From Neckera pumila (Eukaryota; Streptophyta; Bryopsida; Hypnales; Neckeraceae), in the NCBI GenBank assembly GCA_963969595.1, contig OZ018412.1:6822501-6886500 (forward strand): 64,000 nucleotides of DNA, in the 5' to 3' direction. The notes beneath the pieces were generated by a model that searched no databases, was not told the DNA's origin, and was given only the letters and a program-made list of their open reading frames with translations. Below are positions 33,508 through 45,262 of this stretch, one piece after another (within the stretch, counting starts at the first letter, position 1; every line of letters starts with the position of its first letter). The translations under genes were made by a program, and so were the position numbers.

Positions 33508-36500
33508 TACCTTAAGTCAGGCTATTTGTTTGTTTTATTTGTTATGTTGAAGTCTCCTAGGCCGTGAGTCCCCCGGTTGCGTTTTTGGTACCATTGAAAA
33601 TCCCTTGGCGAGGATGGTGTACATGCTTGGGTTTGTGGTGTTCAGACCTACAGTGAGAAAGTTATTGAATTTCAAACTTTTTTTGAATTCAAAAATTAGT
33701 TTTACTTCTGTTTGGCTGTGGCAACGGCACAGGGTACACTAGTTGCAACTATGTGAGAGATGTAGCATTCATATGAAAGCTCCATACAAGATGCAGGCAT
33801 TAAATGGGAGCAAATTGGGCATTCACTTTGGCCTTGGTGGAAATTTGTAGGTGGGAGTTTGATTGGTGGAGTTGTTAAAATACAAGAAATGCTTGACTTC
33901 TGTAGAAAAAATAACATCACCTACATGAAGGAGCAGATCCCCATCTCACATAGCATTCAGTAGCATGCCCTATTATTACCTTGGCTGTACAATAGAAGGT
34001 GTAGACTGCATATTCCACACTCATCAATACTTCATTAGTAACTAAGTGGACAGGTGGAGGCTCATTGTGATGAGCAAGGAAAGGAAGTGTGCATGAAGGC
34101 TACTGAATGTTATGCACACAGGTATGCAGCCATGGAGAGACTTTAGGAAAACGATGTCAAGTATCGCTTTGTTAGTGACAATCATGGAGCAAACCTTGAC
34201 AGGAAAATATCACCAGGGAACCGATGAAACTAGATAATAAACAACGATTGGACCTTTTCACCTTCTTCATTTGTACTGGCAGACAAAACATTGAGGACAC
34301 TTTGACATTATCCAGAGCTCCAAACATTTTTGGTGACAGTTCTCACAATTCAGAGTCGATCAAGATTGCCTAGACCTATACTTTTTGAACAGAACTGGTC
34401 TGCAAGTTAAAGTTAGTAAGCCAACTAACTAGTGCTATGCATGTTGATCCACGGTTGAACGTTGCCTCTTCAGAATGGTCAAATAAAAAAAGACCAGACC
34501 AGAAATATCTCAACTTGGGCACATTTACAAAAAGAGCTCTCCACTAGAACCAGGTAGATTATCGAACCAGGATGATGCGAACCCGTTTGCTCTTGGGCTT
34601 GCTTAGGTGCAATTCCAGGGGTTCAAACATTTTCCAAGGAATTCTGGACCAATGACAATTTGGTGTGCAAAAGTAGTCAGGGAGGGGCCATATATATTGA
34701 TCTCTCCACATTGCAGTGTAGACGGACTTGAATCTCCAAAAGAACAAGAAACCTCAGTTTTACTGTATTGGATTCTTGACTGGAGCTCAGAGAAACATAA
34801 TTTCTATGTATTTAATCAATTTTTTGACCAGCTCATGCAATCATCTTCACGGATACCAGTAAGGCTGAATTTGGCACCGTCTGAATAATGTTCTTCACAG
34901 TGTGATAAAAAAGAATTGGTCATGGGAAAACCAAGAATCCTTGCTTTTTTCGGGGTTACGGAACAGTAATAATCGAACTTTCCATGTCCCACGACCTAGT
35001 CTCACAATTCCAAGAGGGATACATCCTGAAAGCCCAAGTCGCTGTGTTCAATTGGTTTTCTTGACCTACCGTCTAGCAAAAACAGGGTTTTCAGTAAAGC
35101 CCAGCGGCTGTTTCAGACCGGCAAGACAGAATCGAATACAGTAAAGATGGAATCTGTCCCACAAGAAGCGTGACCAATCCAGCCCTACCCCAGTGCGTCT
35201 TGTTGGTAGGGATGGGAAGGGTTTCTGGCGTGCCTTGTGTCGTCGGCAATCAGTCCTCCTCCTGCTTTTGATCAATGCGCACTCATCAATCGTGCCTTCT
35301 TTCGAAATAGTTCGTCGATAGACGGATGTCGCTTGCTGCTGCTGAGTGGCAAGAATCCTCAGTCCATTGCAGGAGGTGTTGGATCGGCCGCTCGGAAAGA
35401 AGTCGGTAGAATTTCTTTCGCGCTGGTGGCGTTCGCAGGGGATGGCACGAGGCGCACGGCATCGCGGCCTGTTCGCAGTGATTGGCACCTTCACTGGATT
35501 ATTCTTCTTGGGCGGAGTGGTGACTTCGTGTGCTGGGCATTCGATCTGAGATCTGGTGAGTTTCTCAGACCTACTCGACCCTGGAAATTAAACACTCCGT
35601 CTCTCCGTCTTCGATTCTTTTGTTGTTGTCTTGGGTTCTTTTCAAGTATTCTTTTTCGTGGTTGTAAATATGGAAATCATAAAGTGTTAGAAAATTTGGC
35701 TCTTTGGGCACTCATTTGTTCGTGAAGGTTGGCTCTGAATCAATGTGTCTATTGTGGCGGTATTTTCCTTGCTTCTTCGCCTGGCTAATGGAACGCGGTG
35801 TATGGAGTTGCAGGTGGAATTTGATTCGGAGGGAAGAGGCTCCTGCAGATCACGCATAAGACCTGAAGCGAATCTTCCTCCGTCAATTCAACATTCCGTG
35901 TGTATGCTTGCGGTGGGGCATCCATCCCTCGGTACCTCCACAATGTTTGTGTGCAATGCGCGAAGTTTATCAGATGAAGCCTAGCGTCAGAACTGCAACT
36001 CACGGCCTCATGGGGTGTTGACTAAGCCAGACATTGGCGGAAGGTATGTGCTCGAAATCTGACTGCACATGAGTATGTATTTTTCGATTATTAGGTGTCT
36101 CTTGTCCTGTTGCTTCTCATCCTTTGTGCTCATTTCCTGAACTTGCACTGCTCGTCTTTCGTTGTGAGAGCCACCGTTGCTGATATGGAATGGTGGGACA
36201 CCGTCCGAGAAGATCACATTCGTGTGAGACACACAGCTTTCTTCCTGTAACTTGAGAAGAATCGTTCGTGTGCCCTGGTCTGAATCTTGTGCGTCCGCGG
36301 TCTAGAGAAGAATGGAAACCGGACCATAGAGAAGATTTGTGTGAATCTTGAAAGGACATTGTTGCTGTGGAAGGGGCGGAAGGGGGGACGGGGGTCAATA
36401 TTGAATTGGATTTAATGAATCTCTTTCAATTTTCATATGACACCTTTGAGTTAGTCACCTGTGCCTTGAGAGCATTGGGCATTCAGGATGCCCATGATTC

Positions 36501-36559
36501 TCTTGCCGAGTGATTCTTACGCCATGGCGCTGTTTTCCGGACATGCAGTGATTTGAAGC
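33508..36559 (+). promoter_or_regulatory. Upstream region of the TNL gene; possible 5' UTR exon
   Basis: 33.5-35.1 kb is spacer with no recognised gene. 35150-36550 is GC-richer. A possible leader exon ends at 35555 before GTGAGT. It contains a 35-codon ATG frame (35442-35549) coding a hydrophobic peptide, GLFAVIGTFTGLFFLGG, which could be an upstream ORF or chance. No known domain is found here. Confidence 0.35.
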
Positions 36560-39500
36560 ATGGAACAGGGGAGCACTAGTAGCTTGTCTGCAAACGATTG
36601 CAATAACTATGGGTTAGTAGTAACTGTGATTTGTGATTTTTTCCATCATTGCTGATCTCAAGAAGTAGGAAGCATCTTGGCTCATCTGATCTTAATAGCC
36701 AATCTTGTGATTGTCATTGTTGCAATTATAGTTTCAACCTGGATTATGACATAACGTTTAGTTTCTCTTTGAACATTGAGTGATTGGTTGGGAATTTCAT
36801 ATGTCTGGATAGGAATGACACTTTACAAGCCAAGCATAAGGTGTTTCTGAGCCATAGTGGTGCTCAAAAAGGGTTTGTGGAACAGTTGTGTGTGGACTTG
36901 GAGAGATGTGATCGTCACCCATTTTTTGACAAGTGTCGGGATTGCTTGCCCATTGGAAAGGATTTTCCAAGGCTCATCTTTAAAGCTATTGAACAATGTG
37001 AAGTCGGAGTGGTGGTTCTATCTGAGGAATTCTTCACTTCCAAATGGCCCATGTTGGAGTTGGTGGCAATGGCAAATGTCAAAAAGAGGAAGCCAAACTT
37101 CCCAATAATGCCAATACTTCTTGGCATTTCACTTGCACAATGTCATGATGTAGATAACCACAAGAGATGGTTATCATTATGGCATATTTGGGCAACAAGT
37201 GATAGTAGGATTGATCTGGAAGATTGGGCCAGTACCTTGCGATTGTTTGGCCCAACAAATGCATTGGAATACAACTTGGAGTTGGGTGAAGTGAAATTTC
37301 GAGAAGAGATAGTTGAAGCCATTTGTAAGTTGGTTCCTCCAAGGACAAGGTTTGCAGATTCCCATATTCAAGGGAGGTCACGTTTATGCAAGGTGTGTAT
37401 AAACTCTAGTGATTGAAGTTGCTTTATCCATATACTTGTTTCCATTTATTGGAGATGCTTTTTGTTGCAAATTGATTGTGATGTCATTGGGATGAATAGA
37501 AGTTTCCTTTTGTGTTGGTGATGATGAATTGTTTTGTGCAAATGTTCATTGATTTTGATCCATTTCTGCTTGTCTTGATTGCCCGACTAGGTGATACATG
37601 AAAGGATCAAGCATTCAAAAGTCTCTTCACTATATGGTGTGCATGTAGTAGGCTTATATGGAGTTGGTGGTATTGGAAAAACCACCCTTTGCAAGGCCAT
37701 GTGTAATGATGTCTTTGAAGAGTATCATGGAAAAGTTGCTCATCTGGAGTTGGGAAGTCAAAGTGAAGAAGATTTGTTGAAAGAGGTCTTGAGGAGGTTG
37801 ACGGACATGAATCTTGACTATTTGGGCGCAATGAATGTAGATGAGGTGAGATATTAATTGTGAGGTTCTTGAAGCACAAATACATTTTTTGATATCAAAT
37901 ATGTGAATTTTAGTTTAGTTTGAGTAGATTGCCTATAGTGTGTTTCCATTTGCATGTGAGTGTGATTTGTTGCACTAATCAATGGATGTTATGGATGTGT
38001 AGTATCATGATCGCTTGATGAGAGATATGATGAATGTCAAAGTGTTCTTGATAATCGACAATGTGTCAAGTGCAACATCCAAGCAGGCTTTGACTCTTCT
38101 CCGAGCAAACTATGGGTTTGGGAGTGTTGTATTGGTGACAGCACGTTCTCTAAATGAACTATTGTCTTTGAGGATGGATGCAAGTGAATGCATGGAATTG
38201 CCGGAGTTGGAGATGGAGGAAGCTAGGTCTATATTTCTTTTTCATGCTGCATGTGTCCCTTCCACCTCCTTGAGTAACAAAGATGATCATGAGTTGATCT
38301 TGTCGTGCATTGAACAATGCTATTTCAAGAAAGGTGATGGCATTGGCTCTCACTATCACCCATTGGCATTACAAACCTTGGGTGAGCAGTTGGGATGTGT
38401 TGGATATGATTCTGAACGTTGGTGGTGGCTCTTGTACGAAAATGACTTTTTGAACCCTTTTGGAGAGCCCCAGCATCCTGTTTTCTCCATCTTGAGAAAA
38501 AGCTTTGATGCATTGAATCCCCAAGACCAGCTTCTATTCATGGATGCAGCCCTATTTGCACCTTACAATGTTTCGTATTCACCAATCCAATGGAACATTT
38601 TTGAATGGTTTTCTATGGTACATGGAATTCCTGTGAAAAGTGTAATAGAGCGGGTGAGTATTCTTCAAATTCATACATGGTTGTGAATCTTTGTTTCGTT
38701 GGTGACAAATATTGCGGGACAATTTGTTTATATATATAGGGCCAAAATTCATGACTTTTGCAAGTATTGTGATTGAAACTTGATCTGCTTGTCAATTGAT
38801 CTGCTTTTAATGGTAGTTCCAAAATGGGGTGGTCAAGGGTCGAATGTTAGGAGTTTCAAGTTGTAAGATGAATTACTAGATTTTTGCGATTTTGGATTAA
38901 TGTACACTTGAGATCTCAGTTGTCTCTCAACCTGCTCTATGTATTGAATATTAAGGGATTCACAAAGGCTTCAGTTTGTAGTTGTGTCATTGTTACCCTC
39001 AGTTGCATTGTAATAGCTCTAATGTCTAGTATGGATTTGAAATTGAGATATCTATCAAACAGATGTAAATCCTCTAGAGAAGTGTCTGACAGCCATTTTG
39101 TTCCTAGTTGACATCCTATGCTCCAATTTTATGAAATTAGACCAATGTACTCGTAACAAGTATGGCCGTTTTATTTTTTTGGAGTAGGATCTTGAGCCAC
39201 ATGCTCTGCTTTTGACAATTTTCGCTTTTTTTCATTTGATTGCAGTTGGAAAATCTAAAGAGGAAATCACTATTGGAAAATCTTGGCGATGGGCTCCACA
39301 GAGTCGGCATGCACGACTTGTGGCGTGAGTTTGCAACATTGGAGACCAAAGCTGGCGAGTTTGAGAAAAGACGATGGATGTTTGAGTGGGACGAGTACAA
39401 TGCGCTTGAAGAACCCAATGTGACCAATATTGGTCGTTTGGTAAACGTGAGGCGAATGTTTTTCTTTGATGAGGGAGTTATAAAACTGGAGGATGTAAAT

Positions 39501-41319
39501 TTTCTTTGTTTTCCGAGCGTGATGGTTTTGAAGCTCAGTACAAACTTTGCAAGTGTACAGGAGCTGGATCTAAGAGGTTTGAAACACCTGAAGAGCTTGG
39601 AATTGGAATGTAGTTCATTGTACTTTCCAATAATATCGAAGACGTTGATCTCAGTTGTTGGATTGGGTTCCTTATTGAAGTTGGGCTTTCTACGATGGTT
39701 GAATATCCCATTAGATTCACCTTGCATTGACGAGATTGGCCATTTGACAAACCTCCAAGTGTTGGATTTAGACAGATGTAACCGTTTACCAAATTTGAGC
39801 AGCCTCATTTTACTACGTGTGGCTTGTTTTTGTCACAATGACATGATAACAACCATCACTGGCTTGAACTCGAATCACACCAACTTGCAATTCTTGGATT
39901 TGAGCTGGTGTGAGGCATTGCAGAGTTGCCCTGGTGTGGGTGATTTAGTTGCGTTGCAGGAACTTTGTCTCTATTGTTGTTTCCAACTAAAGGAGGTGCC
40001 CAACTTACAGAAGTTGAAACGGTTGCGGAAGTTGGATGTGACCAATTGCAAGTTACTACGAGGCTTGCCGGGTTTGGGTGACTTGGTCAATTTGCTAGAA
40101 TTGCATGCTTGTTGGTGCCGAAGTCTTGCAGAGTTGCCAGATATGCATATGTTGAGAAACTTGAGGATATTGGATCTTGAGCATTGCGAACTCATCAAAT
40201 CGTTGCCAAGTTTAAATGAGTTGGTTTGTTTACAATCCCTCAAAACATCTGGTTGCAAGAATCTCACCCGGCTGCCAGATATGCACAAGCTCACGGATCT
40301 GCAAACTTTAGAGTGGGATCTATATCATCCTTTGCAATCAGCTGCAAGATTTAGCAACTTGATTTCTCTTCGGCGTCTCATTGTTGCAATTGATGAGTTG
40401 CATGATGGGCCTGACTTTCGCAAGCTTACAAACTTAAAAAGGCTCCACATTGCTGGGTGGCAAGGCCAAGGGCTTTCAAGTCTAGCAGAGTTAGTGTTGT
40501 TGGAATTCGTCATTATCTGCAATTGCAAGGGCGTGCCTGTGTTGCTTGATCTCCAAAGATTATCAAAGTTGGGTTGGTTGGAATTCCGAAGGTGCGAGTT
40601 CGAGGATTTGTCCGGTTTGAGCAACTTGACCAATTTGAAGGCGTTGAATATTACGGATTGTGACAAATTGGAGACGTTACCGGATCTACAAGAGCTTGCC
40701 AATCTGGAAGATTTGACGGTCAAGGGTTGTTCACGGTTGAAGGATCTTCGTGGCATCTTTGGACTGCCAAATTTGAAATCTTTGTTGGCAAATGGGCATC
40801 CATGGCTTAATGAGAACATCGGGTTAGACCTTCCCCGACTGACAGGTCTTCGTGTTTTGGAAGTGTCTGATGGTGGATTTGCAGATCTACAAGGCTTGGC
40901 TGCTTGTTCACAGCTATGCTGGTTGGATTGCAGCCAGTGTCCCATCCAGGAGCTCCCAGATTTGGCCAACTTCCTTGATTTAATCTAGCAGCCAGTGTCC
41001 CATCCAGGAGCTCCCAGATTTGGCCAACTTCCTTGATTTAATCTGGCTTGACGTGCGGGATTGTGTGAACTTAATGAAGTTGACTTGCACGGGGCTTTCA
41101 AGTCCGGAATTTCAGCACCTGGACATTCAAGGGTGCATGAGGTTGCAAGCTCTACCAGATCTCACAAACTCAAGGAAGATGCTATTTCTAAATGTTGCCA
41201 ATAGTGGCGTCGTGCTCAGTGCACAGCTCATTCAAGACATGAAAGCACATTGGCCTTCCATTCACTTGGTCATAGAGGAGAGAAATTTCTCCAACCGCCT
41301 TTGTTGTGGCCTATTGTGA
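36560..41319 (+). CDS. TIR-NB-ARC-LRR immune receptor, interrupted in the last exon
   Basis: Intracellular NLR of the TNL class, expected to sense pathogen effectors and signal through TIR NADase activity. Exons: 36560-36612 (ATG GAA CAG), 36813-37392, 37591-37845, 38003-38653, 39246 onward; phases match. TIR about 26-165 starts HKVFLSHSG and keeps the putative catalytic Glu in WPMLELV. Walker A is GVGGIGKTT near 235-243. Kinase-2 is VFLIIDNV (310-317), with Asn replacing the usual second Asp. The GLPL position reads HPLAL. The MHD motif is VGMHDLWREFA (535-537). Leucine-rich repeats of the LPDL..L.NL..L type follow. The frame stops at TAG 40986-40988 (1093 aa), where a 58-bp tandem duplication shifts it; the remaining LRR frame is open to TGA 41317-41319. 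Without one repeat unit the protein would be 1184 aa. Could be a pseudogene, a truncated allele or an assembly error. Confidence 0.9.
40931..41046 (+). repeat. 58-bp tandem duplication inside the TNL last exon
   Basis: CAGCCAGTGTCCCATCCAGG begins at 40931 and again at 40989. The two 58-bp units are identical but for one base: the first ends ATCTAG, the second ATCTGG. 58 is not a multiple of three, so the copy shifts frame, and the single difference is the stop codon itself. Confidence 0.97.
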
Positions 41320-42339
41320 CTTCATCTCAGGTGCGACGTGAAGGCCTCGGATGACCATTGCTGTGCTTCTCTTGAGGGTTCTCGTGGACATGGCATCCGA
41401 GTAGTCTTGGAATGGATTGAAAAATGAGATTCTTTTCCTGTGGAAAGAAATCGTTGTAGCTAGTCATGGTGGGTGGATTGAGAGTAGGCGTCGCTGCATG
41501 TGTTCACTTCGAGACGGGGTCAAGAATTGAGTTGATCCTGTGTTTTTGCAGGAATCATCAAAAGAATGCTTCTGAACATTGAAACCCTAATCGTGGAGAA
41601 TTGATGTTTCGCATGGCATCCATAGTTTTGCGCCAAAGGAAGAGTCAGAAGTGAGCGAGACATATAAACCTGTATAACCTTGAGTAACGCCCCTGTGCAA
41701 TCACATACGGACTTTATATCAACACTTTATATCAAGATCCCGATGTCGATTGTGGAGAAGATGAATGTGGATGGCCGGGCGGAGCTATGGAGCAAATTGC
41801 TCGAGGAGTTACTCATCCTAGTGCTACAGCGCCTTTTGATTTGTCCCTTTACAAAGTCAGGGTCATGAGCAAGCATTGAAACACGCTGCCCGCCACGCGT
41901 CCTGAGGATCCCTACCTTCTCGACATTCCCCTTTGAGACCAATCCCCTTCTCGCCTCAGGCACTGCTCCCTATATGACCCAATTACCAACATGGCCCAAC
42001 TCTGATCCCTCTCCTTCCACAAGGCAACTCTCACGGAGCACTTCTGTTCAGACGGCGCCCTCCTAGCTCTGTCTGCATGCGCAATTCTTTTGACGAGCTC
42101 TTGACTCAGGGAATTGCAAGCGCCTGCCCTTTTTCTTCCAGCGAGTATTCGTTGGCACTTCGCTTGGGCTGCACTTGGGTACAGGGACTGCATTCTTTTG
42201 ACTGCAAGATACACGTTCAAGGCAGTAGTCGATCTTCGTTCAGATCTTGAAGAGTTGAAGACCTTTCCTTTGATACAAGATTCATCAGAAAGCTTCAAAT
42301 CTGGCTTTTGCAAGGGAACGGCGAGTTACGAAATTGTAT
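41320..42339. other. 3' flank of the TNL gene
   Basis: Presumed 3' UTR, then spacer. Short frames at 41680-42392 have no recognised domain. Confidence 0.45.
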
Positions 42340-43080
42340 TAGTAAATCATTCTTGGCTGGGATTATTGAAGCATAAAGTTAGAGTTTATTGAATTACATC
42401 AGTACGTGTACTGATGCAATCCCATTCTAAGAAACAGAGAGAATCACGCAAGAGAGAGAGGTTGAAGCAATCTGTGGGTTTCTTGTATGTTATTCTTGCT
42501 TCTGTGGAACATTCTTGCTTAATTCATAACATAAATTCTTCAATTTTCTTTGAAGATCGACTTTCGCTCTCTCCAAGTGTCATCAACAGGTTCACAGTAT
42601 AATACTGGCTTCAAAACTCCGAAGTTGGGCCCTGATCCAGTGCTGACAGCTTCAATATTGAGCACACTATCTATGCATTGATCGTTTTCATGACTCACAG
42701 GCAAGGGAGATTACATATTATGTTTCTCTTGTGGGAAGAATAGAAGATTTCCCTGAGGGTTTTGCACCTGGGACGGGGGAATCAAGGAATAGCAATTTAC
42801 TGAGATAAAATCGGTGGCACAAATGTTTTCTTTGGGCCACACTCTTAACACAGGAGAAATCCAAAATGAAATTCGCACATTCAAATGTTCTGTTGTGTCC
42901 ATGGAAATGGGACATTCAAATGTCCCTTTGTGTCCAAATTCCATTCTTAGTTAATCTTTCTGTAACGTGTTCTGTGATCACTGGTCTTTGACTGGAATTT
43001 ATCAAGAATTTCGTAGATGAACAGTTTGGAATTCGCCTGTGTAATCAATCCACCGATCCTAACATGAACTGTAAACCGGG
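42340..43080. repeat. Composite repeat R3, copy 2 (without insertions)
   Basis: Continuous version of the repeat spread over 28796-31287. It lacks the 28983-29642 and 29830-30893 insertions and both neighbouring MITEs, so it serves as an empty-site reference. Confidence 0.7.
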
Positions 43081-45262
43081 AAGGGCAATTTATATAATCA
43101 ATCACCAGAGAGAATATCTCTAGCTTGTGCAGGACCTCAATCTGTTTCATGAATATCAAAATGTACCACGATTCATGAGATTGCCTCTCTTAGTCACTGT
43201 CCTACTCTAGATATTACTCGATCTCAACCACTTCGTTGGAATTGCTTTATCCGTCAATCTTTATCCTTCACTATGTGGGCTTTCTGTTCCGGCTGCTGTG
43301 TACATTACCTGGGGCAAAAGCTGCAACTTCCACCAACCTCATTTTCGTTAAAAGGACGGAGTTCAGTGAAATAAGAACAGTTTCCAGTACCTTGAAACGC
43401 GTTATTAAGTTAGGATTGTAACAAATCTGGCCCTTCATTCTTGGCAAAGCACGTGTACGATTGGTGAAGAACTGTAGATAGACATATATATAATTATAGA
43501 AAATAACTAGAAATTAAGGATTGTTAGAGAACAGGAGTCCATCTGTACCACTGCACATAACTTACCTCCATGATGTGGTGCAAGATTTGACACATGTAGT
43601 ATACTTGAATTGCTTGCATTACTTTATTGTTCACGTCACATTATGGAACTTCAAAGGGTTGGATCTCTTTGCTTCCCATGCATTGTCGCCCCCTTTTGCT
43701 GTTCAAAAAATGGACTTGATGTTCCCAACTGAATCCCACTACACTGCAACAAAAGTATTCCGTCGACAGTGCAACTATCAATTCAAAGGGACCCCATCCT
43801 TCATATTCAAGAACGGTATGCATTCCACTTACCTAGAAAGGAACCTTGAACCCCGTTTTTGGCAAATAAATTTGCTTTTGGAGTGGCAGGCTGGTGCGAA
43901 GACTATAGGTTAATTACTCATGTTTAATTGACACTGTATGAGCAGTGCACTCTCTGGATGCTTACCTGGGCCTTCGGAAAACGAATGGGAAGCTCATCCT
44001 GGTTGGGGTCTCACAAATTAAAGCTACTTGCAGATCTCGGCATCTTCAGTTATCTTCTGTAGGTACTGTAATTTATCCTATTCCGGCATCCTGTAATTAC
44101 TATCTAAATTACATACCCCCTAGAGTACTGGATCCGGCGTGGGAGGTCCAAAAGACCTCCTTAAGAATTTGGAGCTGTCGTCGTTTCCTTTCTTTGGAAT
44201 TCGAAGCGATTCCTTTTCTTCATTTGTCGATCAATTTGGCAACTGCATAAAATTCCGGTTCCACCCATATATGTCCTCGGTGATTTGAGGACGCTCGCTG
44301 CTCTTCTTCTTGCGACTACGGAAGCTCTTTTGGAACGGGTGAGCAGATCGATCGGCTTTATGGAACTTCTTGATGGCTTTTGCGGTTTCAATCAGGGATT
44401 CTGCTGTGTGGCGATTAAAGTTTTAAGTGTACGAATTTGAAATTCACAATGGTGTTGACTGAAGTTTCCAGCGGTGCCTGCTGCGTCTTACTTAACGTAC
44501 GTTGTCAGGTTACAAGGGTGTACATATCACAAGACACACATACCAGCACTTGTTCGGGTTTCTGTTGAGAATTGAACGAATAAAACGAGGCTTTAAAAGG
44601 TCTTTGTGTAGTTATTCTCTTAGTCCGCCTGGTTTCCTGCCTAGGGACGCTTCAGCACATCTTGACTAATGACCGAATTTTCGTTCTTATGAAGCTGTAT
44701 GTACTTGGAATCTGCAAGAACTTTGTGCAGCAATGGATGCAAACTATATTACCTTCTACGAGATTTTCTGTCATTAACATACTCTCGTACTATTCTGATG
44801 TTTCCCATGTTTCCGATCGACTTGAGAAATACATGAGACGAGTATCTTGTCTTTCCCATGTTTCGATCCGATCGATTTGCATCATGGCTGGATCGATGTT
44901 TGTGGTATATTTTTGAAAGTAGTGGGATTGTGTATTGTACGAGGTGTTAGCCCGACATTCATTAACTTGTATTAATGATCTACCAAGTCTTCAATTTGAA
45001 TATAACCGAATCCTGATGCGTATTGCTGAAGAGTTCTGAATAATTATGTGCGAGGATGCAGTAATCCTGTTCTTAGCCGGTCTTGGGAGCATGCAGAAAT
45101 GTACTTGCGGGGAAATTTTACCAACTGTCAGCCGTACCTGTCAAATGTGTGATCTACAGCTGACTCGCTGTCTTGTGCAGTTGCATAAGGAATCGCTAGG
45201 GAGCGTACTTTGAAACCCGAGCAAGGCCACCGTCAAGTGCAATTCAGCATCAGAGGCTCGTC
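43081..45262. other. Spacer and presumed promoter of the F-box gene
   Basis: No gene recognised. A 130-codon frame at 43521-43913 and smaller ones lack known domains or splice context. The last few hundred bases may hold the F-box promoter. Confidence 0.45.

Noticed and set aside
33238..33567. Open frames with repeated MDGW or IHPS
   Set aside because: They are translations of the (CCAT)18 microsatellite.
34559..34888. Short frames near 34.6 kb as a gene
   Set aside because: No recognised domain and no consistent splice structure on either strand.
39137..39808. 223-codon minus-strand frame
   Set aside because: Antisense of TNL exon 5; the LRR coding strand explains its openness.
40937..40988. 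52-nt intron restoring the TNL frame
   Set aside because: It has GT..AG ends but is shorter than usual plant introns and coincides with a duplication unit. Kept only as a test.
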